A DNA stretch of 40,867 nucleotides from Bacillota bacterium (GTDB taxonomy: Bacteria; Bacillota; Clostridia; Christensenellales; UMGS416). A program made the position numbers and the translations under genes. The DNA lies in assembly GCA_023422005.1 (NCBI GenBank), contig JAEZSC010000106.1, positions 1 through 40,867 on the forward strand, given 5' to 3'. The notes below the pieces were generated by a model. That model was not told the origin of the DNA. It did not search any database and saw only the letters and a list, made by a program, of their open reading frames with translations. Shown piece after piece: positions 23,865 to 31,263 of this stretch. Each line of letters opens with the position of its first letter. Within the stretch, counting starts at the first letter, position 1.

Positions 23865-24995
23865 TCACTCGGGAATCTGATAGTTCTGATCCCGAACAAG
23901 CCGCGCCAGCGCCGCAACGGCGTCGGCGTCATACAGCGTGCCGCTGTGATCGGTGAGCTCCTCTAAAGCGGATTGCATACCCAGTGCGGGCCGATAGGGG
24001 CGGTGGGAGATCATGGCCTCGAACACGTCGGCTATGGCCACAATTCTGGCCTCGGGAAGAATATCCCCTGCGGTCAGACCGAGTGGATAGCCGCTGCCGT
24101 TCAGGCGCTCGTGGTGCTGCAGCACGATCTGTGCCAGCGGCATCAGGAAGTCGACGTCCTTCAATATGCGATAACCCATGTCGGCATGGATCTGTATGAG
24201 GCTGAACTCTGTTGCCATGAGTTTGGTGGGCTTTGTCAGCAGCTCACTGGGAATTCCGATCTTGCCGATGTCATGCACGGTGGCCGCGCGGCGCAGCGTC
24301 TCGCGCCGCTTGGCGTCCCAGCCCATCTCCAGGGCAATGTCGTGGCTGATGATGCCCACGCGCCTCTGATGTCCGGATGTGTAGGGGTCCTTGAGCTCCA
24401 CCATGCGGGCTACCGCCAGCATCGTACCGTCTATGGCCTCCTCCAGCTGGCGGGCCTGGTTTGCGATGCTCTGCCGAAAACCGATGTTATCCATAGCGAT
24501 GGCCGCGGTGTCGGCCAAAACTTGCAGAACCTGGATTTGATCCGGCGTGGGTATGCGGTTCTGTGCCCAATAACAGCCTATGGCGCCTATGGGGTCGTTG
24601 GTGCGGATGGGAACCATGGCCAGGCTGCGTACAAAGGTCTTGCGATAGACGTCCACAGGGATACGGTCGTCCTTAAAAATATCTTCCACGATGGTGGGCT
24701 GACGGTTGCGCATGACCCAACCGCTGATGCAGATGTCCTTGGGGAACCGCAGGCCCTTCCACAGCGGAGAGATGGCGTCCTCCTCGGCATAGTAGCAATT
24801 GTCACCGTCGCTCAGCACAAAGGTCGCACCGTCGGAGCCTGTAAGCTCCCGGGCGGAATGGCGAACGATGTCCATGACGGACTGCAGATCATGACAGGCG
24901 GAGAGCTGCTGCACGACTTGCAGAAGCCGCTCCATCACGGCCAGGGAAGAGGAGCTTCCTTGGATCGAACCGCCGGTGTGCATCATACGATTCAT
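23865..24995 (-). CDS. GAF and HD-GYP domain signalling protein
   Basis: A 376-aa cytoplasmic protein. A GAF sensor domain covers about residues 15-175, followed by an HD-GYP phosphodiesterase domain (about 190-376). The latter shows Val-His-Asp-Ile-Gly-Lys-Ile-Gly-Ile-Pro and His-His-Glu-Arg-Leu-Asn-Gly-Ser-Gly-Tyr-Pro, the HD and GYP signatures. HD-GYP proteins hydrolyse cyclic di-GMP or related dinucleotides (established). The ATG at 24995 was chosen because AAAGGAG lies seven bases before it; the longer ORF to 25223 has no ribosome site and crosses the predicted promoter. No GGDEF gene is in the window. Confidence 0.88.
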   Translation of the reverse strand: MNRMMHTGGSIQGSSSSLAVMERLLQVVQQLSACHDLQSVMDIVRHSARELTGSDGATFVLSDGDNCYYAEEDAISPLWKGLRFPKDICISGWVMRNRQPTIVEDIFKDDRIPVDVYRKTFVRSLAMVPIRTNDPIGAIGCYWAQNRIPTPDQIQVLQVLADTAAIAMDNIGFRQSIANQARQLEEAIDGTMLAVARMVELKDPYTSGHQRRVGIISHDIALEMGWDAKRRETLRRAATVHDIGKIGIPSELLTKPTKLMATEFSLIQIHADMGYRILKDVDFLMPLAQIVLQHHERLNGSGYPLGLTAGDILPEARIVAIADVFEAMISHRPYRPALGMQSALEELTDHSGTLYDADAVAALARLVRDQNYQIPE

Positions 24996-25051
24996 AAAGA
25001 GTCTCCTTTGGGGTGCCGTCATGGCTTTATGATATTCGTAAGAATGATTGC

Positions 25052-25060
25052 AGTATATCA
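25052..25060 (-). promoter_or_regulatory. Extended -10 element of HD-GYP gene
   Basis: The minus-strand sequence TGATATACT matches an extended -10 (TGn-TATACT) and lies about 57 bases before the preferred start codon. No convincing -35 is seen. Confidence 0.45.
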
Positions 25061-25178
25061 TATGTGTGCCCAGCAAGTGAGGAGATTGGTGCTTTTTGCG
25101 TGACAGTGGCGTATAAAGACTAAAAAAAGGATTAGGTGGCGCTTCATCGGTGCAGCGGTTCATCCCTCCGGAGCGCCC

Positions 25179-25207
25179 TTGCCCGGTGTACGGAATTGCG
25201 GTATATT
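25179..25207 (+). promoter_or_regulatory. Predicted promoter of gpmA
   Basis: TTGCCC (25179-25184), a 17-base spacer and TATATT (25202-25207), about 66 bases before the gpmA start. Confidence 0.5.
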
Positions 25208-25273
25208 GAAATGGAAAAAGCATTCACCAGTATCCTTGGCTCATTGACCTGGCGAGAGGAAGGGATGGGTGGC

Positions 25274-26029
25274 ATGAAGCTTGTTTTGCTCCGGCATGGG
25301 GAAAGCGAATGGAACCGGCAGAATCTCTTTACCGGTTGGACCGATGTGGACCTTTCGCCGGCGGGCCGGGCCGAGGCCGCGCAGGCCGGTGTGGCGATGA
25401 GGGAGGCGGGGCTGGACTTTGATGTGTGCCACACGTCCTACCTCAAGCGCGCCATCCAAACGCTCAACCTGGCGCTGGAGCGGATGGACCGGGAATGGCT
25501 GCCGGTTCATAAGTCCTGGAAGCTCAACGAGCGCCACTACGGTGCTCTGCAGGGGCTCAACAAGGCGCAGACCGCCGCTCAATACGGCGAGCAGCAGGTG
25601 AGGGTCTGGCGGCGTTCCTATGATGTGGCGCCGCCGGCACTCCTGCCGGATGATGAGCGCAACCCGCGCCGCCTGCCGCAATATCGCGATGAGCCCCCGG
25701 AGGTGCTGCCGCTGGCGGAGAGCCTCAAGGACACCGTCGCCCGTGTGATCCCCTATTTTGAGCAGAACATACGCCCGGACATGCAGCGTGGGAAGCGTGT
25801 GCTTATCGCGGCCCACGGCAACTCGCTGCGAGCGCTGATGAAATATCTCGAGAAGATATCGGATGAGGACATCGTGGACGTGAACCTGCCCACCGGCGTG
25901 CCGCTGGTCTATGAACTGGATGAGGGTTTCACCGTGCTGCGCAAGGACTATCTGGGCGACGCAGAGACTGTGCGCTCCAAGCTGGATGCGGTGGCTAAAC
26001 AGGGGGTGGCCGCCACGGCGGACCCATGA
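25274..26029 (+). CDS. gpmA: 2,3-bisphosphoglycerate-dependent phosphoglycerate mutase
   Basis: A 251-aa glycolytic enzyme converting 3- to 2-phosphoglycerate, matching the usual length of about 250. The N-terminal phosphohistidine motif is LVLLRHGESEWN (His8 from the chosen start). NLFTGWTDVDLS, the Glu-Arg-His-Tyr-Gly-Ala-Leu-Gln-Gly segment and the second histidine motif Ala-Ala-His-Gly-Asn-Ser are present. ATG 25274 has AGGAAGGG ten bases upstream; the frame is open back to 25136, but the promoter lies in that part. The last dozen residues are Ala/Thr-rich and not conserved. Confidence 0.95.
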   Translation: MKLVLLRHGESEWNRQNLFTGWTDVDLSPAGRAEAAQAGVAMREAGLDFDVCHTSYLKRAIQTLNLALERMDREWLPVHKSWKLNERHYGALQGLNKAQTAAQYGEQQVRVWRRSYDVAPPALLPDDERNPRRLPQYRDEPPEVLPLAESLKDTVARVIPYFEQNIRPDMQRGKRVLIAAHGNSLRALMKYLEKISDEDIVDVNLPTGVPLVYELDEGFTVLRKDYLGDAETVRSKLDAVAKQGVAATADP

Positions 26030-26044
26030 AGCAGGCAGCTTCTA

Positions 26045-26503
26045 TCAACGGGCCAGATCTTTATGCATGCAGACCGAACCGGGCATGTCCGCGTACGGAC
26101 CGTAGTTGGGAATGTCCCGATAGCCCAGGGCGTGGTACAACCCAACCGCGTCTGCCATGTGCCGGCCGGTTTCCAGTATCAGCGCCGTATAGCCCTGCTC
26201 CTTAGCCCTTTGCTCCAGCCGCGCCATGAGCTCCCGCGCAACGCCCCGGCCGCGATGGTCTTCGCGCACGAACACGCGCTTGACCTCCGCGACGCCGTCG
26301 CCGTGCCGCTTGAAGCTGCCGCAGCCCACGGCCACGTCACCGTCATAGGCGATTACGGCATCATGGATATGGTCCAGCGCGTTGTGCGGAACATACTGCG
26401 CCCGGTTGGCCTCGCCGCCGGCTTCCCGGTTCAGGTGGGCGTCCAGCGCGCTGCACAGCGCAATGAAATCCGGGTCCTGCCCGTCGGTGAAGGTGAATGT
26501 CAT
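26045..26503 (-). CDS. GNAT family N-acetyltransferase
   Basis: A 152-aa single-domain acetyltransferase. The acetyl-CoA binding motif RGRGVARELMARLEQRAK follows a Val-Lys-Arg-Val-Phe-Val strand, and Ala-Leu-Ile-Leu-Glu-Thr-Gly is the next strand. The C-terminal Tyr-His-Ala-Leu-Gly-Tyr element is also typical. The substrate cannot be predicted. The gene converges on gpmA with only 15 bases between stop codons; I see no terminator there. Confidence 0.88.
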   Translation of the reverse strand: MTFTFTDGQDPDFIALCSALDAHLNREAGGEANRAQYVPHNALDHIHDAVIAYDGDVAVGCGSFKRHGDGVAEVKRVFVREDHRGRGVARELMARLEQRAKEQGYTALILETGRHMADAVGLYHALGYRDIPNYGPYADMPGSVCMHKDLAR

Positions 26504-26645
26504 TCTGGCATGCTCCTTAGAATCGTATCAATATCTCTTTGCCACAGTATAGTGTTGTGCCCTGTAGGAAACGCCTGTTTCGCACCATCATCTTTCCTTG
26601 TACAGCTTTCATGATCGTACCCAGGCGCACTTGCCACCTGCAGCC

Positions 26646-27323
26646 TCAAAGCCGTCTGCATTTCTCCTTGAGCCTTGCGCAATCGTTCAGGTGAACGATC
26701 TGGTGGCGGGTTACGGGCATCAAAAAAAGCCCGCCGACGGTCTTGCGGCCCCAAAAGTCCAAAAGCCACGCCGAATCCGGGTGTGCTGTGACGCCCCCCT
26801 GCTGCCGGATGCGATCCAACCCTGCTTGGGCTACCTTGCGGCGGGTTTCACCGGGCCGCAGTTGAGAGATGATCTCCCGGGTGCACCGGCCCACGGCGTC
26901 CCGGTATTGCCGCAGTCCGTCCATGGACAGCTCTTCGCTCAGCCGCAGAATCTCTGCGTCGGTCATGGCGTTGCCGGTGTCGGTTGTGCCGGTGTTCAGC
27001 CGGTCGGCCCATTCGCCATCCAGCACCTGGGTGCTACCGGCGATCAGCAGGTTGGCCGTCAGGTCCTCAATACGGGTGATGTGCCAGATGTTCCAAGCCA
27101 CTGTGACGTCCTTGGCCGTGGGCATGGTCACAAAGACTTTCTGGTCCAGGCCCAGCCAGATTTCATCCATATAGGTGGGGGAGGAGCCGTAGACCTCGGC
27201 GCTGTGCACCAGAGCGTGCATGCGGTGCAGGAGGGTTACCATCTCGTCGAAGCGTTCTTCCTGCAGTATGATTTCCTTTAGGAGAGACTGGAGCGGGTTC
27301 CAGCCGGTGGATACCTGAAACAT
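26646..27323 (-). CDS. DinB-like family protein
   Basis: A 225-aa helical-bundle protein. The helix beginning Thr-Val-Ala-Trp-Asn-Ile-Trp-His-Ile-Thr-Arg-Ile-Glu-Asp contains the His of the DinB metal site, and a later Arg-His-Gln-Ile-Val-His-Leu-Asn-Asp helix supplies another. DinB-superfamily proteins are thiol-dependent or metal-dependent enzymes of varied function in Firmicutes (family knowledge). ATG 27323 has GAGG six bases upstream and is preferred over an ORF start at 27407, which has no ribosome site. Confidence 0.75.
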   Translation of the reverse strand: MFQVSTGWNPLQSLLKEIILQEERFDEMVTLLHRMHALVHSAEVYGSSPTYMDEIWLGLDQKVFVTMPTAKDVTVAWNIWHITRIEDLTANLLIAGSTQVLDGEWADRLNTGTTDTGNAMTDAEILRLSEELSMDGLRQYRDAVGRCTREIISQLRPGETRRKVAQAGLDRIRQQGGVTAHPDSAWLLDFWGRKTVGGLFLMPVTRHQIVHLNDCARLKEKCRRL

Positions 27324-27372
27324 GGTAAACCTCGCAACAGGGGATGAACTGTTAAAATCGGTAAATGCTTCA

Positions 27373-27468
27373 TTATTTCCGTTTCGCCGCGGAGCATAGG
27401 GACGCAATAAAATATCCGATGTTAGCCCCGATGATAAGTGCCACGATCAGCCATGCCCAATGGATCAT
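27373..27468 (-). CDS. Small single-pass membrane protein (DUF3789-like)
   Basis: A 31-aa peptide with one transmembrane helix (Ala-Trp-Leu-Ile-Val-Ala-Leu-Ile-Ile-Gly) and a short basic tail ending Ala-Ala-Lys-Arg-Lys. The ATG at 27468 has AAGGAG eight bases upstream. The pattern Gly-Ala-Asn-Ile-Gly-Tyr-Phe-Ile-Ala-Ser-Leu-Cys resembles the small DUF3789 group (memory). Function unknown. An ORF start at 27564 would add unlikely residues. Confidence 0.6.
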   Translation of the reverse strand: MIHWAWLIVALIIGANIGYFIASLCSAAKRK

Positions 27469-27645
27469 TTGCTTTCTCCTTCCCATTGCGAGACGATAAG
27501 GATTCGGCGCGGTTCGCGTGAAATCCTTGGAACCCTTAATACATATATTTCGGAAACTTTGCATATTAAATTAAGGTTGCCTGAAAGAAATGACGGATAA
27601 TATAATCTTATGGAGATAATATTTTATTTCTTATTTCGGTTATCC

Positions 27646-27654
27646 TGTTATAAT
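27646..27654 (+). promoter_or_regulatory. Extended -10 promoter of LCP gene
   Basis: TGTTATAAT is a perfect extended -10, about 31 bases before the GTG start of the LCP gene. The region upstream is very AT-rich. No strong -35 is visible. Confidence 0.6.
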
Positions 27655-27685
27655 ATATGGGTATGAAGTGTATGGAGCAAAGGCC

Positions 27686-28738
27686 GTGAAAAAAGCGCCT
27701 GACGGCAGCAGGAAGTGCCGCAAAGTCCTGAAGGCTGTGCTAATAACCGCAGCAACCCTTGTGGTGCTCACGGGGGCGGCCTATACCGCCGCTGCCCTGC
27801 GTACCGCCGGCGCTGTGCCGGTCGTCGCCACCAAGCCTTCGGTGGAAGCCACCCCCTTACCCACGCCCAGCCTGGAATTTCTCTCGGGGGAACCCACCGA
27901 CATCGGGGAGGATGCCGAGCTCCCCACGCTGGCTCCGACGGCAGAGCCGATCTATAAACAGCAACCCATCCGGGAGGATGTCATCAATATCCTGATCGTC
28001 GGGCGGGACATCCGGCCGGAGCAGAGCGGGCGGGGGCGATCCGACACGATGATGCTGCTGACCTACAACCGGAAGCTGGGCAGAGCCGGCATGGTATCTT
28101 TCATGCGCGACAGCTGGGTACCCATCGAGGGCCACGGTTGGAACCGCATCAATGCCGCCTATGCGTTCGGCGGCGTTGGGCTGGCCATCAATACGGTCAA
28201 TGAACTGTTCGGCCTGGATATACAGCATTATGTCATACTGGATTTTACCGGCATGGTTTCCCTGATCGATCAGTTGGGAGGAATTGATGTCGCCATTACG
28301 CCCGAGGAGGCGGATTACTACAACCGGAACCGCGGTATGGACATCCAGGCCGGCGTTGTCCATCTGGACGGGGAGCAAACGCTGATACATGCCCGCAATC
28401 GGCACTCCGGCGGCGGTGACTTCGAGCGCGTCCGGCGCCAACAGGATGTCATGATGGCGATCTACGGGAAGATCCGTCAATCCCGGGACCCAATGGCGCT
28501 ATCCGGCGTTGTGTCCTTCTGCCTGACGAAGGTGCAAACCAACATGAGCTCCAACCTTCTCTTCTCGCTGGCGCTGGAAGTTGCCAACAGCGAGAACCTG
28601 GAGATCGAAAAGGCAAGGATTCCGATTGACGGCTCCTGGAAGTACGCCAGCAAGGACGGCAGGAGTGTGCTGGCCATCGACATCGAGGAAAACAAGCGAT
28701 TCATCCACGAGAAAATCTATGAGCCTGCATTGCCCTGA
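27686..28738 (+). CDS. LCP (LytR-CpsA-Psr) family protein
   Basis: A 350-aa membrane-anchored phosphotransferase that attaches glycopolymers to peptidoglycan. One N-terminal transmembrane helix (about residues 17-38) is followed by a Pro/Thr-rich linker and the LCP domain. The domain shows Asn-Ile-Leu-Ile-Val-Gly-Arg-Asp, Arg-Ser-Asp-Thr-Met-Met-Leu, Ser-Phe-Met-Arg-Asp and Asn-Ala-Ala-Tyr; the arginine/aspartate set that binds the polyprenyl phosphate is present. GTG 27686 is preferred because GGAG precedes it by eight bases. It converges on the exopolysaccharide operon and probably attaches that polymer to the wall (inference). Confidence 0.9.
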   Translation: MKKAPDGSRKCRKVLKAVLITAATLVVLTGAAYTAAALRTAGAVPVVATKPSVEATPLPTPSLEFLSGEPTDIGEDAELPTLAPTAEPIYKQQPIREDVINILIVGRDIRPEQSGRGRSDTMMLLTYNRKLGRAGMVSFMRDSWVPIEGHGWNRINAAYAFGGVGLAINTVNELFGLDIQHYVILDFTGMVSLIDQLGGIDVAITPEEADYYNRNRGMDIQAGVVHLDGEQTLIHARNRHSGGGDFERVRRQQDVMMAIYGKIRQSRDPMALSGVVSFCLTKVQTNMSSNLLFSLALEVANSENLEIEKARIPIDGSWKYASKDGRSVLAIDIEENKRFIHEKIYEPALP

Positions 28739-28774
28739 TTCTTTACACCCCGTTTTTTTGACGGAGTGCTGGAA

Positions 28775-29593
28775 TTAATGCCGGCCAACAAGCCCTTTGA
28801 GCCACCCTTCGGCCACCAGCCACCCGCGCAGCCTGGCGCCAAACAGCAGCCGGCCGTCGGTGCGCTGTACCGGCAGCCTTCTAAGCATGGCCCACTGGCC
28901 GCCCCGGCGGATCTGCGTGCCCTCAAAGATCGACACCGCCGTATCATAGCAGCGTGCCGCAGACTGCATCGCGCTGTCCGTAACGATCCCTCTTGGATAG
29001 GCGAAGTGCCGCACTTCTTTTTGGATTCTCCTCTGAATGCTTTCCCTGGATTCCTGCATCTCTCGCAGGATTTCCTTTTCCTGCAGCCCGTCAAGGTCCG
29101 GGTGGGTCATCGTGTGGGAGCCGAACTGCACCAGGCCACCGGCACTCAGCTCTCCGATTTGCGACCAGCTCAGCAGGCTGCTTCTGCCTATATCCCGGTC
29201 CCACCAGAAAACCTTGCCCGTATCGATATAGCCGGGCACGATGTACACGATGGACGGGTAGCGGTATTGCCGCAGCAGTGGATAGGCCTTGGTCAGGAAA
29301 TCCTCATAGCCGTCGTCAAAGGTCAGCACCGCGAATTTCTCCTTGGCTCCGGGCACAGGTGAGGGGAGAGCCAACGCCTCATCCAGGGAGATTACCCGGT
29401 ATCCCTTGCGCCGCAGATAGTCCATCTGCCATCGGAAGTCCGCCTCCTTTACCGAAAGCTCCTTTTCGACCCCGTCGTGAATTCTGTGGTACATCAGAAT
29501 GGAGACCGCCGGTCTCCCTTCGCCCAACAGCGTATGGATCATGCCCAGCGGTATCATCAGGCATTTGGCCAGCATAACGACCAGCTGTTTCAT
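28775..29593 (-). CDS. Polysaccharide deacetylase, membrane-anchored (CE4)
   Basis: A 272-aa NodB-type deacetylase. The N-terminal hydrophobic stretch (about residues 3-24) probably anchors it to the membrane. Motifs are Ile-Leu-Met-Tyr-His-Arg-Ile, Thr-Phe-Asp-Asp-Gly-Tyr-Glu-Asp and Ser-His-Thr-Met-Thr-His-Pro, giving the Asp and His-x3-His metal ligands, with Ala-Tyr-Pro-Arg-Gly after them. It overlaps the preceding GNAT gene by four bases and is the last gene of the exopolysaccharide operon. It may de-N- or O-acetylate the polymer during export, as IcaB-like enzymes do (inference). Confidence 0.88.
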   Translation of the reverse strand: MKQLVVMLAKCLMIPLGMIHTLLGEGRPAVSILMYHRIHDGVEKELSVKEADFRWQMDYLRRKGYRVISLDEALALPSPVPGAKEKFAVLTFDDGYEDFLTKAYPLLRQYRYPSIVYIVPGYIDTGKVFWWDRDIGRSSLLSWSQIGELSAGGLVQFGSHTMTHPDLDGLQEKEILREMQESRESIQRRIQKEVRHFAYPRGIVTDSAMQSAARCYDTAVSIFEGTQIRRGGQWAMLRRLPVQRTDGRLLFGARLRGWLVAEGWLKGLVGRH

Positions 29594-31263
29594 CCTGCCT
29601 CCGTTGTACTGGCTAAGCGGTCATGCAAGCCAGCCTGTGCCAACTTCTTTTTCTGGCGTTTCCCCAGCAGCACGTAGCTCGAGCAGGCGAAGGAGGGGAT
29701 ACGCTCATTGCCGATGGCGGCCAGTACGTCCTGACACAGCTTCTTGCTTCTCGCGTTGTAAAGGCACAGGTCATAGAAGCAGGCGTCACCCTGTTTTTCC
29801 GGTTTCCAGACCGTTTTTCCCCTCAGTGTGAGCGTTGCGTTGGTCTTCCAGATGGTTCCCGCCGGTGTGCCATCGGCGGTGACGGCCATGCAACGGCTGC
29901 CGTCCAGGTAACGCTTGCAGATCTGTTTGCCATCCATTTTTGTCAAGTCAATAATCTGATCCATATCGCCGATGGTCAGCGTTTGCAAGGTGACCGGATT
30001 GCCGAACGTTTTCTCTTGCTTGATCCGATAGGCGCTGGTGTCCGCGCCCAGATCCCGGTCCATCCTGTTGCCAAGCAGGCAGGCCAGCCTTTTCTGCCTC
30101 CACGCGAGGAGGATGCCCTGGAATAAATCCGCAACCAGCCGGCCGGATAGGAAGTACTTGATCTCGCCGATGGTGTTGCGCTTGAACCGTGCCAGGAAGC
30201 CGACTTTTTTTGTGGTTTGGCGTAGCCGGTAGACACGGTCCCGCACGGAAATGAGCACGCGTACCAGCAGCCCGCCGGTGCCAAAACACAGCGAACCGAT
30301 TTGCACATGGTCGTCGGTCCAGTAAGCTTTGTATGGCTCATAGCCCGTGGAAAAATCCAGCAGCTCATATCCCTTTGCGTAACTCTCCTCGATCATCCGT
30401 TTGACCATGATCATACCGGGCTTGAAAAGACCGAAGTCATCATCATGGGCAATTCGGTAGCCGGTGTAGCTGCCCCTGTATAAAAGGCCATATAGAAACC
30501 CGATCGGTTTTCCGTCGGCCTTTAAAAGATGGATCTCGCTATCCCAGGGCAGGTGGTCCGCATGCTGCGCCATGTGATCAAAGAACCTTCTGGAAATGCC
30601 TTTGGCGAACCCGTTACCGTCGTTTTTTCTCAACCATCGTTTGTCGTGTATGGCAAATATGACCGGCACTTCACCCGGGCCCGCTTTTTCAAACGTGAGG
30701 TTGCACAGCCTGGAAAGCGACCGTTCCCGGCTGAATGTCCGCTGGATGGTGCTGTGGCGCTTGCGCGCCCGGAAAAACTCCTGCTGCGGCGTGTGCGCCA
30801 GGTCGATTTGATAAAGGGGGATCGTCTGCTCCGCATATTGAACACCGCGCAGGCATTCCTTCAGGAGGTTATAGTTGCTGCCTTCACAGCAAAGGCCTTG
30901 CAGGTTGAAGATATAGCGGTCCTTTAGGCCCATCAGATGGTTCATGACCTGGCGGATAAGGGCTTCCTCGCATCCGCGCCTTGCCACAAAGCCCATGCGC
31001 GAGACCTGCGGGCGGCCGATGAACTGTATCTCCCGATACAGTCTCCGCTTTACAACCATCAGCGGGCACAGGCCGTTCAGCCCATCGCCGTCGGCGAGCA
31101 CAAGCACATAAAGCTCCTTCCCACCGCCGTAGAAGCGCCACCAGTTGGCGATCCATTCCGGCGTGAGATAGGGGTTCCGGTTGCCGCTTTCCAGGAGTAT
31201 TTCATTCCAGCCGGCGGCGAGTTCCTCCAGAGCGCCGATGCTGCGCACGACTTCAATAGACAA
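29590..31263 (-). CDS. GNAT/FemAB-type acetyltransferase-like protein (BcsL/CelD-like)
   Basis: A 557-aa protein. Residues about 1-330 resemble the Acetyltransf_6/CelD GNAT group: Asn-Pro-Tyr-Leu-Thr-Pro-Glu-Trp near the N-terminus, then His-Asp-Lys-Arg-Trp and PGMIMVKRMIEESYAKGYEL, Leu-Asp-Phe-Ser-Thr-Gly-Tyr-Glu-Pro-Tyr-Lys. A linker and a second GNAT-like domain fill the C-terminus (about 420-557). It is a paralogue of the C-terminal half of the preceding gene. TTG 31263 (AGAGGG six bases before) is preferred; a TTG at 31284 is possible. It probably modifies sugar residues of the exopolysaccharide by acyl transfer (inference). Confidence 0.75.
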   Translation of the reverse strand: MSIEVVRSIGALEELAAGWNEILLESGNRNPYLTPEWIANWWRFYGGGKELYVLVLADGDGLNGLCPLMVVKRRLYREIQFIGRPQVSRMGFVARRGCEEALIRQVMNHLMGLKDRYIFNLQGLCCEGSNYNLLKECLRGVQYAEQTIPLYQIDLAHTPQQEFFRARKRHSTIQRTFSRERSLSRLCNLTFEKAGPGEVPVIFAIHDKRWLRKNDGNGFAKGISRRFFDHMAQHADHLPWDSEIHLLKADGKPIGFLYGLLYRGSYTGYRIAHDDDFGLFKPGMIMVKRMIEESYAKGYELLDFSTGYEPYKAYWTDDHVQIGSLCFGTGGLLVRVLISVRDRVYRLRQTTKKVGFLARFKRNTIGEIKYFLSGRLVADLFQGILLAWRQKRLACLLGNRMDRDLGADTSAYRIKQEKTFGNPVTLQTLTIGDMDQIIDLTKMDGKQICKRYLDGSRCMAVTADGTPAGTIWKTNATLTLRGKTVWKPEKQGDACFYDLCLYNARSKKLCQDVLAAIGNERIPSFACSSYVLLGKRQKKKLAQAGLHDRLASTTEAG